Under the pieces are notes generated by a model, which had not been told where the DNA came from, made no database searches, and was given only the letters and a program-made list of their open reading frames with translations. A stretch of 64,000 nucleotides of DNA from Paraburkholderia megapolitana (lineage in GTDB: Bacteria; Pseudomonadota; Gammaproteobacteria; Burkholderiales; Burkholderiaceae), in the NCBI RefSeq assembly GCF_007556815.1, contig NZ_CP041745.1, forward strand, positions 868,001 to 932,000, read 5' to 3'. Position 1 is the first letter of the stretch. Each line of letters starts with the position of its first letter. Positions 57,801 through 64,000 of this stretch are shown here, piece after piece. The position numbers and the translations under genes were made by a program.

Positions 57801-60800
57801 GAGGAATTGCAGACGGCGTACGCACAGGCCGAACGTCGCGAGACAGTCGCACTACCCGCACCATCGACATCATGGAGTGCATGGGTACGCCGCGTGCACG
57901 ACTACGCACACACACCCGCGGTACAAGCCGAAGCTGAAAAATGGCAGCAGGTATCGGAAGCACTCGACGCCGCGCATCTGCCGTTGCTCCCTGCCACCAA
58001 CACGCGCATCGCCGACAGCGAAACGATCGAATGGACGCTCGCCGCCGACCGCACGCGCGAACTGCTGCAAACCGTGCCGCGCGCCTATCGCACGCGCACC
58101 GACGAACTGCTGCTCGCCGCACTCGCGCAGGCGCTCGGCGCCTGGAGCGGGCTCGATGAAATCGCCATCGAACTCGAAGGACACGGTCGCGAGGATCTGA
58201 TCGACGGCGTCGATCTGAGCCGCACTGTCGGCTGGTTCACGACACGCTTCCCGGTGACGTTGCCGGCGAAACAGGCCATCGCGGGGACCGCGCTCGTCGC
58301 AGTGAAGGAGCGCCTGCGCGCGGTGCCGAACAAGGGCATGCATTGGGGCTGGCTCGATGCCGCACAAGGTCAGCGTCGCGCGCCAGTCAGCTTCAACTAT
58401 CTGGGCCGTTTCGACCAGTCGCTCGACGAAGATTCGCGCTTCGCGTTCAGCGCCGAACGGGCAGGCAGCAGCCTCGGCGCCGCCGCGCGTCTCGACTACG
58501 CGCTCGATCTGAACGGCCTTGTCAGCGGTGACGAACTGGTGCTGCGCTGGCGTTTCGATCCCGCGCGAATCGATCGTGCGACGGTGGAACGACTCGTTGC
58601 CGCGTTCGATCGCGAAGTGCTCGCGATGATCGCGCATTGCGTCGTGGCGGCACCTGGCGCGAGCGCGTCGGATTTCCCGCTGTCCGGTCTCGACCAGGCG
58701 CAGTTGCAGTCGCTCGATCTCGCACTTGGCGGGGTCGCCGATATCTACCCGGCCACGCCGTTGCAGCAGGGGCTGCTGTATCACAGCCAGTTGCAGCAGG
58801 GGCAAGGCGTCTACTTGAATCAGCTGCAGTTGACACTGCGCGGACCGCTCGATGCAGCCGCACTGCGCGACGCGTGGCAGGCCGCAGTGGCGCGCCACGA
58901 AATGCTGCGGACGCGCTTCGAATGGCGACATGGCGGCAACGCGCTGCAGATCGTCGAGCGTCAGGCGGTGCTGCCGTTCGCGATGCACGACTGGAGCGAC
59001 GTGTCGGATCTCGCCGACTACGACGTGCGCCTCGCTGCATGGCGCGCAGAAGATCTGTCCGCGGGCGTCGAACCTTCGCGCGCACCGCTGATGCGCATCA
59101 ACGTATTCCGTCGTCCCGATGGCGGCCACGATCTGGTGCGCACGCATCATCACGTGCTGACCGATGGTTGGAGCGGCGCACGGCTCTTCGCCGAAGTGCT
59201 CGACGACTATGAGCGTAGAACGCAGCGCACCGACACGAGCCGTGCGAAGGCCGCGCCCGCATCGCCGCCGCCGTATCGACGCTACGTCGAATGGCTCGCG
59301 AAGCAACCCGATCCGCGCGACTGGTGGATCGAACGTCTCGCGGCCGCCGACGATGCCGCGACGCTCACCGGTAGTCTCGCCGCACCGCAGGCCGACACGA
59401 CGGCGACGAACGTGCAGCAGAAATTCACAGTGACGCTCGATGCCGCACTCGATGCGCGCGTACGTCGTGCCGCGCAGCGTCATCAGGTGACGCTCAACAC
59501 GCTGATGCAGGGCGCGTGGGCCGTGCTGCTCGCGCGGCTCGGCGGCAAACGGTCGGTTGCGTTCGGTGTCACGGTGTCGGGGCGACCCACAGCACTCGCG
59601 GGTTCGGACGAGATGTTCGGCTTGTTCATCAATAGTCTGCCGGTGTTTATCGGCGTGCCCGGCGATGCAAGCGTGCCTGCGTGGCTGCGTTCCTTGCAGG
59701 ACTACAACACGCAGATGCGCGAGGTCGAGCACACGCCGTTGTCGTCGTTGCAGCAGTGGGCGGGCCGCAGCGGCGATGCGCTGTTCGACAGCCTCGTCGT
59801 GTTCGAGAACTACCCGGTCGCCGCGCGTTCGGGAACGCCCGCGCAGGACGCGTTGCGCATCGACGGTGTGGATGCCGTGGAGCGTACGCACTATCCGCTG
59901 ACGCTGACCATCTTGCCGTCGAACGGGCTCGATCTGCATTGGGGCTGGGACAACCGACGGCTGGCGCGCGCCCAGGTCGAAGCGTTGCAGCGGCAGTACG
60001 TTGCGCTGCTCGCTCAACTGAGCGACGACACGCCGCGCCGGCTTGGCGATCTCGCGGTGCCGCACGATGCGATGCAAGCGGAGGCGCTGCCCGCCTACAC
60101 GTTCAAGCCGATGCATGCGCGCTTCGAAGAGCAGGCCGCCCGCACGCCGCAACGCATCGCGGTGCGTCAGGGCGAGACGTCGGTCGATTACGCATCGCTT
60201 GCGAACTGGGTGGTCTCGCTCGATGCGCGACTGCGCGACAGCGGCGTTGCGCGTGAAGAACGCGTGGCCGTGTGCATGCGTCGCGCGCCGGCGATGCTCG
60301 CCAGCATGCTTGCGGTGTGGCGCAGCGGCGCGGTCTACGTGCCACTCGATCCGGCGTTCCCGCTCGATCGTCTGCAGCACATGCTCGTCGATGCGGGCGT
60401 CACACGCGTGCTGACCGACGCCGATGGGACGCAACGGCTCGGTGCGTTGCTCGACGGGCGCATCGCGATCGATGTCGGCAATGTGCACGATGTGCCGCCA
60501 GCTACGGTTGCCCCCGCTGCATTGCCGTTCGTGGATCAGCAACTGGCGTACGTGATTTACACGTCCGGTTCGACCGGTCGGCCGAAGGGTGTTGGTGTGC
60601 CGCACGGTGCGCTCGACCGGTTGCTCACGAGTGTCGGTCACGTGCCTGGGCTCACACCTGACGACGTGCTGCTGTCGGTGACGACCGCATCGTTCGATAT
60701 TTCGCTGAACGAGTTCTGTCTGCCGCTCGTGAGCGGTGCGTGCATCGAACTCGCGGATGCCGCAACAACTGGCGACGGTGCCGCGCTCGCGCGCCTGATC

Positions 60801-61922
60801 GACAGCAGCGGCGCAACGTTTCTACAACCGACGCCGAGCGGCTGGCGTCTGCTGCTCGAAGCGGGCTGGACAGGTCCGGCAAGCGGCAAGCTGGTGGGCC
60901 TCGCGAGCGGTGAGCCGTTGCCGCCCGATCTGGCGGAAGCGCTCAATGCGCGCGGCGTCGAAGTGTGGAACATGTACGGTCCAACCGAGACGACGATCTG
61001 GTCGACCGGTGGCCGGGTGCCCGCGCACGCACCGGTGACGATCGGCCGTGCGTTGCACGCGACCACGTTGCGCATCGTCGATGCGAGCGGCCAGGCGACG
61101 CCCTCGGGCGGCACCGGCGAGCTGTGTATCGGCGGCGAGAATCTCGCGCGCGGCTATCTCGGCCGGCCGGGTGTAACGGCGGAGCGCTTCGTGCCCGATC
61201 CGTGGGGCGCGCCGGGTGCACGCATGTATCGCACCGGCGATTTGTGCCGCGAGCGCCCCGATGCGACGTTCGACTGTCTTGGCCGCGTCGACCAGCAGGT
61301 GAAGCTGCGTGGTTACCGGATCGAACCGGGCGAGATCGAAGCGGTGTTGCGCAGCCACGAAGGCGTGCTCGACGCGGCGGTGACGCTCGTTGCGGCGAGT
61401 GGCGGAGCGGAGGCACGGCTCGTCGGTTACGTCGTGAGTGCGAGCGATGCGCTGCCCGACGACTGGCGCCGCATGCTCGCGGGACGACTGCCCACGTACA
61501 TGATTCCGGCGGCGCTGCATCGCGTCGACGCGCTGCCGCGTACCGCGAACGGCAAGCTCGATCGCAACGCGCTGGCGCGGCTCGAAGTTGCGAGCGACGC
61601 GTCGTGGGTCGAACCGGCCAGCGACAGCGAACGGCTCGTCGCGCAACTGTTCGGCGACATGCTGGGCGTCGCGCGAGTCGGTGCGCACGACGATTTCTTC
61701 GCGCTTGGCGGTCATTCGCTGGCGGCCGTGCGTGTCGTGGCGCGCTTATCGGAGCGCGCAGGACGCAAGGTCGAACTCAAGTTGCTGTTCGAACACCCGA
61801 CGCCTGCTTCGCTCGGCGCGCTGCTCGATACGCATGACGTGAACACTCAACAGGGTGCAAGCGAGGCCGGCAGCGATGCCGACATGCAGGCGCTCGACGA
61901 TCTGTTCGATGCACTGGACTGA
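45834..61922 (+). CDS. NRPS 2: A(Asp)-T-C-A3-T-C-A(Thr)-T-C-A5-T-E-C-A6-T, five modules
   Basis: 5,362 aa from ATG 45834. Approximate positions: A2 45850-47330, T 47400-47540, C 47700-49080, A3 49130-50690, T 50740-50860, C 51025-52300, A4 52400-53900, T 53970-54080, C 54260-55560, A5 55610-57080, T 57130-57260, E 57380-58660, C 58730-60050, A6 60090-61560, T 61630-61760. Codes read by eye: A2 DLTKLGHVG (Asp), A3 DVWNVAMVH (Thr-like class, altered), A4 DFWNVGMVH (Thr), A5 DVHRTGLVA (unassigned), A6 DINQLSMIW (unassigned, Gly-like frame). The only epimerisation domain (HHLAVDGVSWR) follows module A5. It begins with A, so it takes its acceptor chain from the C domain ending NRPS 1. The long antisense reading frames across it are shadows. 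Confidence 0.92.
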   Translation: MQDYRFDTDFLPARVARLAVQTPATTALVDTDGTLDWATLWAWSGRLAAALADAGTQSGERVALALPRSAALVASILAVWRVRACYVPLDPALPTARLRWQAEDCGARTVIASDASVAGWLPDGVRTLDPAATRESQSDATHTFAADAADERAFAWPAYVIYTSGSSGRPKGVVLSHRALSAYLQGVSERLPEGIRSAAYLSTPAADLGHTALFGALWHGWTLHLIDAQVAADPDAFATYMQTQAIDLLKIVPSHLDALMQAQSPEAVLPGRCLLVGGEAAPTRLAERIAQLRPECRLINHYGPTETAVGVLTRSGAESRSATLPLGTPLAHVRARVVDADGNSVPKGATGELCIGGASVADGYLNRPSLTAERFVPDAEGNGTRVYRTGDRSRRLPSGEYAFLGRIDDQVKIRGYRVEPEEIAARLRQADGVRDAIVIARADSEDAPLRLVGYVTSSVPLDGDTLRATLAADLPDYMVPSSIMVLAALPLTANGKIDRAALPAEGTVTSAATNDVAASTHVEPRNDAERTLADVWKQVLKRDDIGVTDNFFEIGGDSILSLQIIAKARRAGLKLTPKQMFEHPTIEAAARIAQPMTAAPAVAAPSAPQARPDDAWFAQAGVTRDTVEAVYPATPMQQGLLFHGMLDSVPGLYIGQLRLTLDALRIDDMQSAWQTVVARHPVLRTRFFWPAGGEPLQVVERNATIAFDVHDTIALAADEYDTRFAATRDAIAARGFDPVHAPLMRVDVFTRADGACDLLWTHHHALTDGWSTAQVIADVARAYGAIVAGETPDQTPGAPYANYVQWLRSQPDTGAFWRARLAALDDPARLVDALGPDFHAAVSKAGAAGYKDSDHAPGLLTHELGATRHAALLHAARRARVTLNTLVQGAWALVLSRFASRPQVVFGTTVSGRPADLSDAQEIVGLFINSLPLWVDVAPDAPLATWLAALQDRNAELREVEHTPLANLRQWTGLSGDALFDSLVVFENYPLDEAVNAANAALGVRAVEALDRTHLPLTLVVAPRDAAAGANGLTMQWRWDATRIEADGIARLARHVDAALDRIAAALTSSHEAHDAHATPIRLRDIALDVEASTDAPPAQFAFEPALARIAAQVGAQPDAVALVFPQPDGAVSTLTYSELHAWSARIARACAAVVTKTRRDGERRIGIAMGRTPALVAAILGVLRADAAYVPLDPAYPDDRLRDIALDAGLDAIVTTDAERARFAALVPGIDLIDAVSADRNGEHAHVAIDRVPHPEQLAYVIYTSGSTGRPKGVGITHANLTRLFTAGDRFYTFGPSDVWPLFHSYAFDVSVWELFGSLTHGGRLVVVPHDIARDAPALQRLLREQRVTVLNQTPSAFMPLCEIDAEIARRDPLATMETLRYVVFAGEKLDPPALANWFVAREENGIPVPALINMYGITETTVHVTFRSLGRGDIVRAEAPSVIGGPLSDLTLTVLDPFGEPVPVGAAGELHVGGAGLARGYLGRPGLTAARFVPDPAGAPGARVYRSGDVARRLASGDIDYLGRNDSQMKVRGFRIEAGEVEAVLRTHADVRNVVVLVRDQRLVTWIVPAAGSALTADALRAFAARTLPAHMVPSAYVLLDSLPVTQNGKLDRRALPAPEDGAAGAPYVAPRDATEAALASIWQQVLGVERVGAHDDFFLLGGHSLLAVRVISAIRATFGHAPTLRAVFEQPVLADLAASVRDAQRTGEASAIVAPAADATKDVVNLPLSAAQTRLWFLWKLDPHSAAYNVNGALQFDGALDVAALQGALDELVARHPALRMRFGETQGVPYQTIGAGSRCALLVADLCDEQDVATALDTQLAELARKPFDLTVDAPIRATLLRTAADRHVLHLVLHHIVSDDWSVGILFADFAAAYRRRLSGAVQPHAANTAADAAYRDVLRAQAARLADGRDAAQLAYWRDALAAESGSDDVLALPYDRTRSGARRYVRGARTHVRVPANTANALRTQSRERRTTLFITLLAAFNGLLYRYSGQRDIRVGVPLAGRDAPGAADVVGFFVNTVVIRTAPDGEMRAERLVDDVRERLLAAHANQDVPFASVVNAVQPERNLAQTPLFQVLVNHQQHHDFGTLFGDALRVTPREVESGEAQFDLMLNIAETADDGALDLTLTYAQDVFDATTIDRLANNFVGLLTQWSATPHTPLASFKLAEQADSQAVVHDRKDPLDIVSRFIEQAAQHGDAVALSDGATQITYAQLDAWSRAIAAELLLQGVHAETRVGVAMQRSAGLVAALLGILRAGAAYVPLDPSYPAERLAHIVSDAQLGPIVADAASLEQHAALFAAHATLDADALRDRKLTASAGADFRAPHPEQLVYVIYTSGSTGLPKGVGITHRNVARLFDATAARFAFDAHDVWTLFHSYAFDFSVWEIFGALVHGGRLVIVPHWTAREPAAFHRLIRDERVTVLNQTPSAFTQLIHEDENNTLDSLRAVIFGGERLDPAALARWADGARARGVLPALVNMYGITETTVHVTHRDIDATALHDARSVIGAALDDLTLHVLDADLNRVPLGASGEMHVGGAGLARGYLGRAALTAERFVPDPFGAPGARLYRSGDLARRLADGDLEYLGRNDHQVKIRGFRIELGEIQAALLAHPDVREAAVLALDTAGGDRRLVAYVVPTNPDLDAQGNAEDWQTWLSARLPAHMVPSAFVALARFPLTPNGKLDRRALPAPETVATTSAAVAPSTPAEETLLAVWRNVLRRDDIGVTDNFFVIGGDSILSLQIVAKAREAGLHLTPRQVFEEPTVERLAKAAQMSTQVATAALPDDERSANSELWRALGLTPEHIEDVYPATPLQTGLLYHALAEPEQRAYLNQLRLTLSGPLDRAAMQAAWQAALERHAVLRTRFEWRHGSTRSSAGSQIVHRRLVLPFAVHDWSAATDYDARLTEWRERDLAAGIELDVAPLMRTALFIRDAQTVDLVWTHHHLLLDGWSVAQLLGEILRDYRSRTDGATPAPATFVAPAPYRRYVDWLQQSADDAATEAWWRKRAAQIEEPATLTSSLGAPAVIEPGAHAVRRALDTSLGERLTDVARRHEVTLNTLMQGAWAVVLARYGHRRGIAYGTTLAGRPAHLPGVEQMLGLFVNTLPVWIDVDPNAQVGDWLRTLQRDLTDLRQYEHTPLSRVQQWTGRSGDALFDSLVVFENYPVDPAARGADDALRVSATESVDPTHYPLALSIIPRERISLEWAWDGERIDRSTIERLSLHYVEVLEQLAAGEGVRVGALTLGSVGEGQAAQQYAFASLGEQLGAQAARSPDAIAVRCEDASLSYAQLDAWSGAIAARLVARGVRAETRVGLCVTRGPAMLAALLGVIRSGGAFVPLDPEYPAARLAQMIEDAAIVQVLADDASAQRVADVLAGCEVVPVAFDGVAVVSPAVTLHPDQLAYVLYTSGSTGKPKGVAVSHGSLWTHLQDFLQTYRITSADTVLHSSTINFDVALHETLPALLMGATVEMRGVQPWDLQSLSERLVQRQVTFARIPTALWQQWQRSAPARESLALRQVTVGGEALPGDALGRWQSGPLGGIRLDNLYGPTETTVAALYRETLTEDVQQVTVPIGKPYPGRTARVIDAFGDAAPAGGLGELCIGGPTVARGYLGRAAQTAERFVPDPYGEPGSRQYRSGDLCRMRADGTVEFLGRLDQQVKLRGQRIELGEIEAVMRQCAGVREAAVIVTGAGERQRLAGYIAGDVNTDVVQRELEQKLPAYMVPSTLTVLEKLPAMPNGKLDRAALPAPQAREREQVVPRNATETSLLSIWSAVLGRDDLGVTDNFFEVGGDSIQSLQIIARAREAGLKLTPRQVFEHPTVERLALRAEAVEAGAQDEAEITTELPLTPIQQWFFERYPQGESHWNQSVLLKVEGRLDPQALEQAVNALGARHDALRLRFGTTQEGWRQRVIPAAAAEEHTLIHRETLNSLEELDAAGQRVQSSLSLTEGPLWRVGYFEAPQNETRLLVAIHHLAVDGVSWRVLLEELQTAYAQAERRETVALPAPSTSWSAWVRRVHDYAHTPAVQAEAEKWQQVSEALDAAHLPLLPATNTRIADSETIEWTLAADRTRELLQTVPRAYRTRTDELLLAALAQALGAWSGLDEIAIELEGHGREDLIDGVDLSRTVGWFTTRFPVTLPAKQAIAGTALVAVKERLRAVPNKGMHWGWLDAAQGQRRAPVSFNYLGRFDQSLDEDSRFAFSAERAGSSLGAAARLDYALDLNGLVSGDELVLRWRFDPARIDRATVERLVAAFDREVLAMIAHCVVAAPGASASDFPLSGLDQAQLQSLDLALGGVADIYPATPLQQGLLYHSQLQQGQGVYLNQLQLTLRGPLDAAALRDAWQAAVARHEMLRTRFEWRHGGNALQIVERQAVLPFAMHDWSDVSDLADYDVRLAAWRAEDLSAGVEPSRAPLMRINVFRRPDGGHDLVRTHHHVLTDGWSGARLFAEVLDDYERRTQRTDTSRAKAAPASPPPYRRYVEWLAKQPDPRDWWIERLAAADDAATLTGSLAAPQADTTATNVQQKFTVTLDAALDARVRRAAQRHQVTLNTLMQGAWAVLLARLGGKRSVAFGVTVSGRPTALAGSDEMFGLFINSLPVFIGVPGDASVPAWLRSLQDYNTQMREVEHTPLSSLQQWAGRSGDALFDSLVVFENYPVAARSGTPAQDALRIDGVDAVERTHYPLTLTILPSNGLDLHWGWDNRRLARAQVEALQRQYVALLAQLSDDTPRRLGDLAVPHDAMQAEALPAYTFKPMHARFEEQAARTPQRIAVRQGETSVDYASLANWVVSLDARLRDSGVAREERVAVCMRRAPAMLASMLAVWRSGAVYVPLDPAFPLDRLQHMLVDAGVTRVLTDADGTQRLGALLDGRIAIDVGNVHDVPPATVAPAALPFVDQQLAYVIYTSGSTGRPKGVGVPHGALDRLLTSVGHVPGLTPDDVLLSVTTASFDISLNEFCLPLVSGACIELADAATTGDGAALARLIDSSGATFLQPTPSGWRLLLEAGWTGPASGKLVGLASGEPLPPDLAEALNARGVEVWNMYGPTETTIWSTGGRVPAHAPVTIGRALHATTLRIVDASGQATPSGGTGELCIGGENLARGYLGRPGVTAERFVPDPWGAPGARMYRTGDLCRERPDATFDCLGRVDQQVKLRGYRIEPGEIEAVLRSHEGVLDAAVTLVAASGGAEARLVGYVVSASDALPDDWRRMLAGRLPTYMIPAALHRVDALPRTANGKLDRNALARLEVASDASWVEPASDSERLVAQLFGDMLGVARVGAHDDFFALGGHSLAAVRVVARLSERAGRKVELKLLFEHPTPASLGALLDTHDVNTQQGASEAGSDADMQALDDLFDALD
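55481..55997 (+). repeat. Direct repeat, copy 1 (start of A5 domain)
   Basis: This segment, spanning the end of a condensation domain and the first about 130 residues of A5, is nearly identical in DNA and protein to 63484-64000, at a constant offset of 8,003 bases. Differences are scattered substitutions plus one 25-base divergent patch in the linker. It marks a duplicated or gene-converted NRPS module. Confidence 0.9.
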
Positions 61923-62008
61923 CATGACGCACATAGCGATGCGAAACGCGCTTCATCCATCCGACCCACTGACTTCGCACGTGCGGTGTACCGCATGTGC
62001 TTCGAACC

Positions 62009-64000
62009 ATGCCGAGTGACACAACCTTGACGCTTGACCGCCGCACGCCCGGCGACGCGGATTCTGCGAAACCCGCGGGTTCTGCGAATTCCGCGAGTTC
62101 CGTGACTCCGGACCAGCCCGCCGACGCGTCCGCGCAGCAGCGCGCCTATGCAATCGCGCGGAAATACGCGGCGTTGCCGGAAGACCGGCGACGTCTCTTT
62201 CGCGAGAAGGCGCAGCAGCAGGGCATCGATCCCGCGCGCTTGCCGGTGGTGCCGCTCGTTTCCAGTCACGCATCGCGCTATCCGCTGTCGCATGCGCAGG
62301 AGCGTCTGTGGTTTTTGTGGAAGCTCGATCCGCAGAACCCCGCGTACAACCTCGCGCGCGCGGTGCGGCTGACAGGGGCGCTCGATGTGCCCGCGTTGCG
62401 TCGCGCGATGGCGGCGCTTGTCGCGCGGCATGGAGCGTTGCGTGCGCGGTTCGTCGAAGAGCAGGGCGTCGCATCGCAGTGGATCGATGCGACGGCCAGC
62501 TACAGCTGGCGTGAAATTGCGCTCGACGATCCCGACGCGTTGCGCGACACGCTGCGTGAGCTGGCACGCGAACCGTTCGATCTTTCCGCCGGGCCGTTGC
62601 TGCGCGCGAGTCTCGTCGCACTCGGTGGCGAGCGTCACGCGTTGCTGATCGCCACCCATCACATCGTGTCGGATGGCTGGTCGCAGGGGCTGCTGGTGCG
62701 CGAGCTGGTCGCGTTGTATCGCGCGGCGCGCCAGGGCGACACCGCGGATCTCGCTGCGGCTTTGCCGCCGCTGCCGATCCATTACGGCGATGTGGCCGCA
62801 TGGCAGCGCGAATGGCTCGACAACACGATCGAGAGCGATCTCGCGTACTGGACGCAACAGCTCGGCGGCGACCGGCCGGTGCTCGAACTGCCGCTCGACC
62901 GTCCGCGCAATGCGGTGCGCGGCATCGATGGCGGGCGTTGCCGGATCGATGTCGATGCATGGCTGGCGGGCCGGTTGCGCGAACGCGCGCGCGGTCGGCG
63001 TACGACGTTGTTCACATTGCTGCTCGGCGCGTATGCGGTGCTGCTGCATCGCTACGGAGGACAGCGGCATGTGCGGATCGGCGTGCCTTCGGCAGGGCGA
63101 GATCGCAGCGAGACCGAAGGGCTGATCGGTTACTTCGTGAACACGCTGGTGATCGAAGCGGAAGTGGATGGCGCACTGCCGTTCGATGCGCTGCTGGATA
63201 CGCTGCATACGCGCGTGCTGGACGCGCAGGCGCATCAGACGGTGCCATTCGGCCGCATCCTCGACGAGCTGAAAATTGCGCGCGACCTTGGCCGTTCGCC
63301 GCTGTTTCAGGTGATGTTCAATCTCGAGCAGGCGGGCGGCAATGAAGCTGCGGCGACGATGCCTGGTGTGACCGTCGAAGCCGAAGAAGGCGGTACGGAC
63401 ACGGCGCGCTTCGATCTCGTGCTGAACGCGGTCGACGATCGCAGCGGGCTGAAGCTGATGTTCAACTATGCGACTGATGTGTTCGATCGATCGACGATCG
63501 AGCGGTTGTCGGTGCATTACGTTGAGGTGCTGGAGCAACTGGCGGCGGGGGATGGGGTGCGGGTGGGGGCGCTGACGCTGGGTTCTTCTGCTGGAGTGGA
63601 TGTCGCACAGCAGTACGCGTTTGCCTCGCTGGGCGAGCAGTTGGGCGCGCAGGCAGCGCGTTCACCGGATGCAATCGCGGTGCGCTGCGAGGACGCCTCG
63701 TTAAGCTACGCGCAACTCGACGCATGGTCGGGTGCGATTGCTGCACGCCTGGTCGCGCGCGGCGTGCGCGCCGAAACACGCGTGGGCCTGTGCGTGACGC
63801 GTGGCCCGGCGATGCTCGCGGCGCTGCTCGGCGTGATCCGCTCGGGTGGCGCGTTCGTGCCGCTCGACCCGGAGTATCCGGCCGCGCGTCTCGCGCAGAT
63901 GATTGAGGATGCGGGGATCGTGCAGGTGCTCGCCGATGACGCGAGTGCACGACAGGTAGCCGATGTACTGGCGGGTTGTGAAGTGGTGCCGGTGTCGCTC
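62009..64000 (+). CDS. NRPS 3 (partial): C-A7..., continues past the right edge
   Basis: 664 aa visible from ATG 62009, 86 bases after NRPS 2. The first about 45 residues are a Ser/Ala-rich leader. A helical linker (YAALPEDRRRLFREKAQQQGIDPARLP) follows, typical before LCL-type condensation domains. The C domain spans about 62275-63560, with THHIVSDGWS and YPLSHAQERLWFLWKLDP. The adenylation domain starts near 63600 and is nearly identical to A5 of NRPS 2, so the same monomer is expected; the specificity residues are beyond the edge. No strong ribosome binding site is visible at the start. Confidence 0.9.
   Translation, partial: MPSDTTLTLDRRTPGDADSAKPAGSANSASSVTPDQPADASAQQRAYAIARKYAALPEDRRRLFREKAQQQGIDPARLPVVPLVSSHASRYPLSHAQERLWFLWKLDPQNPAYNLARAVRLTGALDVPALRRAMAALVARHGALRARFVEEQGVASQWIDATASYSWREIALDDPDALRDTLRELAREPFDLSAGPLLRASLVALGGERHALLIATHHIVSDGWSQGLLVRELVALYRAARQGDTADLAAALPPLPIHYGDVAAWQREWLDNTIESDLAYWTQQLGGDRPVLELPLDRPRNAVRGIDGGRCRIDVDAWLAGRLRERARGRRTTLFTLLLGAYAVLLHRYGGQRHVRIGVPSAGRDRSETEGLIGYFVNTLVIEAEVDGALPFDALLDTLHTRVLDAQAHQTVPFGRILDELKIARDLGRSPLFQVMFNLEQAGGNEAAATMPGVTVEAEEGGTDTARFDLVLNAVDDRSGLKLMFNYATDVFDRSTIERLSVHYVEVLEQLAAGDGVRVGALTLGSSAGVDVAQQYAFASLGEQLGAQAARSPDAIAVRCEDASLSYAQLDAWSGAIAARLVARGVRAETRVGLCVTRGPAMLAALLGVIRSGGAFVPLDPEYPAARLAQMIEDAGIVQVLADDASARQVADVLAGCEVVPVSL
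63484..64000 (+). repeat. Direct repeat, copy 2 (start of A7 domain, cut by the window)
   Basis: Second copy of the segment at 55481-55997, offset 8,003 bases. The adenylation part differs at only a few residues in the visible stretch (for example Ala to Gly in IEDAAIVQ/IEDAGIVQ). The repeat continues beyond the window. Confidence 0.9.

Overview
The window is GC-rich, densely coded DNA with the gene content of a Burkholderia sensu lato genome (Paraburkholderia, Trinickia or a close relative). The evidence is the family content: many LysR regulators, a YSC84-type lipoprotein, an FGGY/ROK sugar operon, paired small DUF6723-like proteins, and an ornibactin/gramibactin-like siderophore locus. I saw no rRNA, tRNA, CRISPR array, transposase or integrase.

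Positions 1-33,000 are ordinary chromosomal accessory and housekeeping genes. They comprise: (a) the 5' part of a second-type valyl-tRNA synthetase with an unusual leader; (b) a TPR protein, a small membrane protein and an APH(6)-type phosphotransferase; (c) a LysR gene divergent from an alpha/beta-barrel protein, tautomerase and metallo-hydrolase operon; (d) a chemotaxis receptor and a secreted beta-propeller; (e) a sugar or polyol operon on the minus strand (FGGY kinase, 18-aa ORF, binding protein, permease, ATPase, SDR, 2OG-Fe(II) oxygenase) divergent from a ROK regulator, with a clear operator between them; (f) a LytS/LytTR two-component pair with a DUF2306 protein; (g) several regulator-enzyme pairs (VOC, LysR, GlxA-type AraC, SDR); (h) a LysR, aldehyde dehydrogenase and APC permease group; (i) small proteins, Nudix, YSC84 lipoprotein, LprI-like protein and an acyltransferase.

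Positions about 33,040 to the right edge hold an iron-regulated non-ribosomal peptide siderophore cluster, all on the plus strand. Order: promoter with Fur box; MbtH; stand-alone thioesterase; SyrP-like aspartyl beta-hydroxylase; SznF-like cupin protein; YqcI/YcgG-family (heme N-oxygenase type) protein with a long His-rich tail; second Fur box; SyrD/PvdE-like peptide exporter; FecE-like ferric-siderophore ATPase; an intrinsic terminator and a 41-codon leader ORF; then three NRPS genes of 1,533 aa, 5,362 aa and at least 664 aa (cut by the window). Visible modules: C-A(Gly)-T-C / A(Asp)-T-C-A3-T-C-A(Thr)-T-C-A5-T-E-C-A6-T / C-A7... The SznF-like plus YqcI/YcgG pair is the signature of graminine (C-diazeniumdiolate amino acid) siderophores of the gramibactin/megapolibactin kind. 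Two nearly identical adenylation domains (A5, A7) with an unassigned specificity code are the natural candidates for activating graminine. Predicted product: an N-acyl-Gly-(beta-OH)Asp-X-Thr-D-Gra?-X-Gra?... lipopeptide chelating iron through diazeniumdiolate and hydroxyaspartate groups. Sequence facts (motifs, spacing, code residues) were read directly; substrate, stereochemistry and product are inference.
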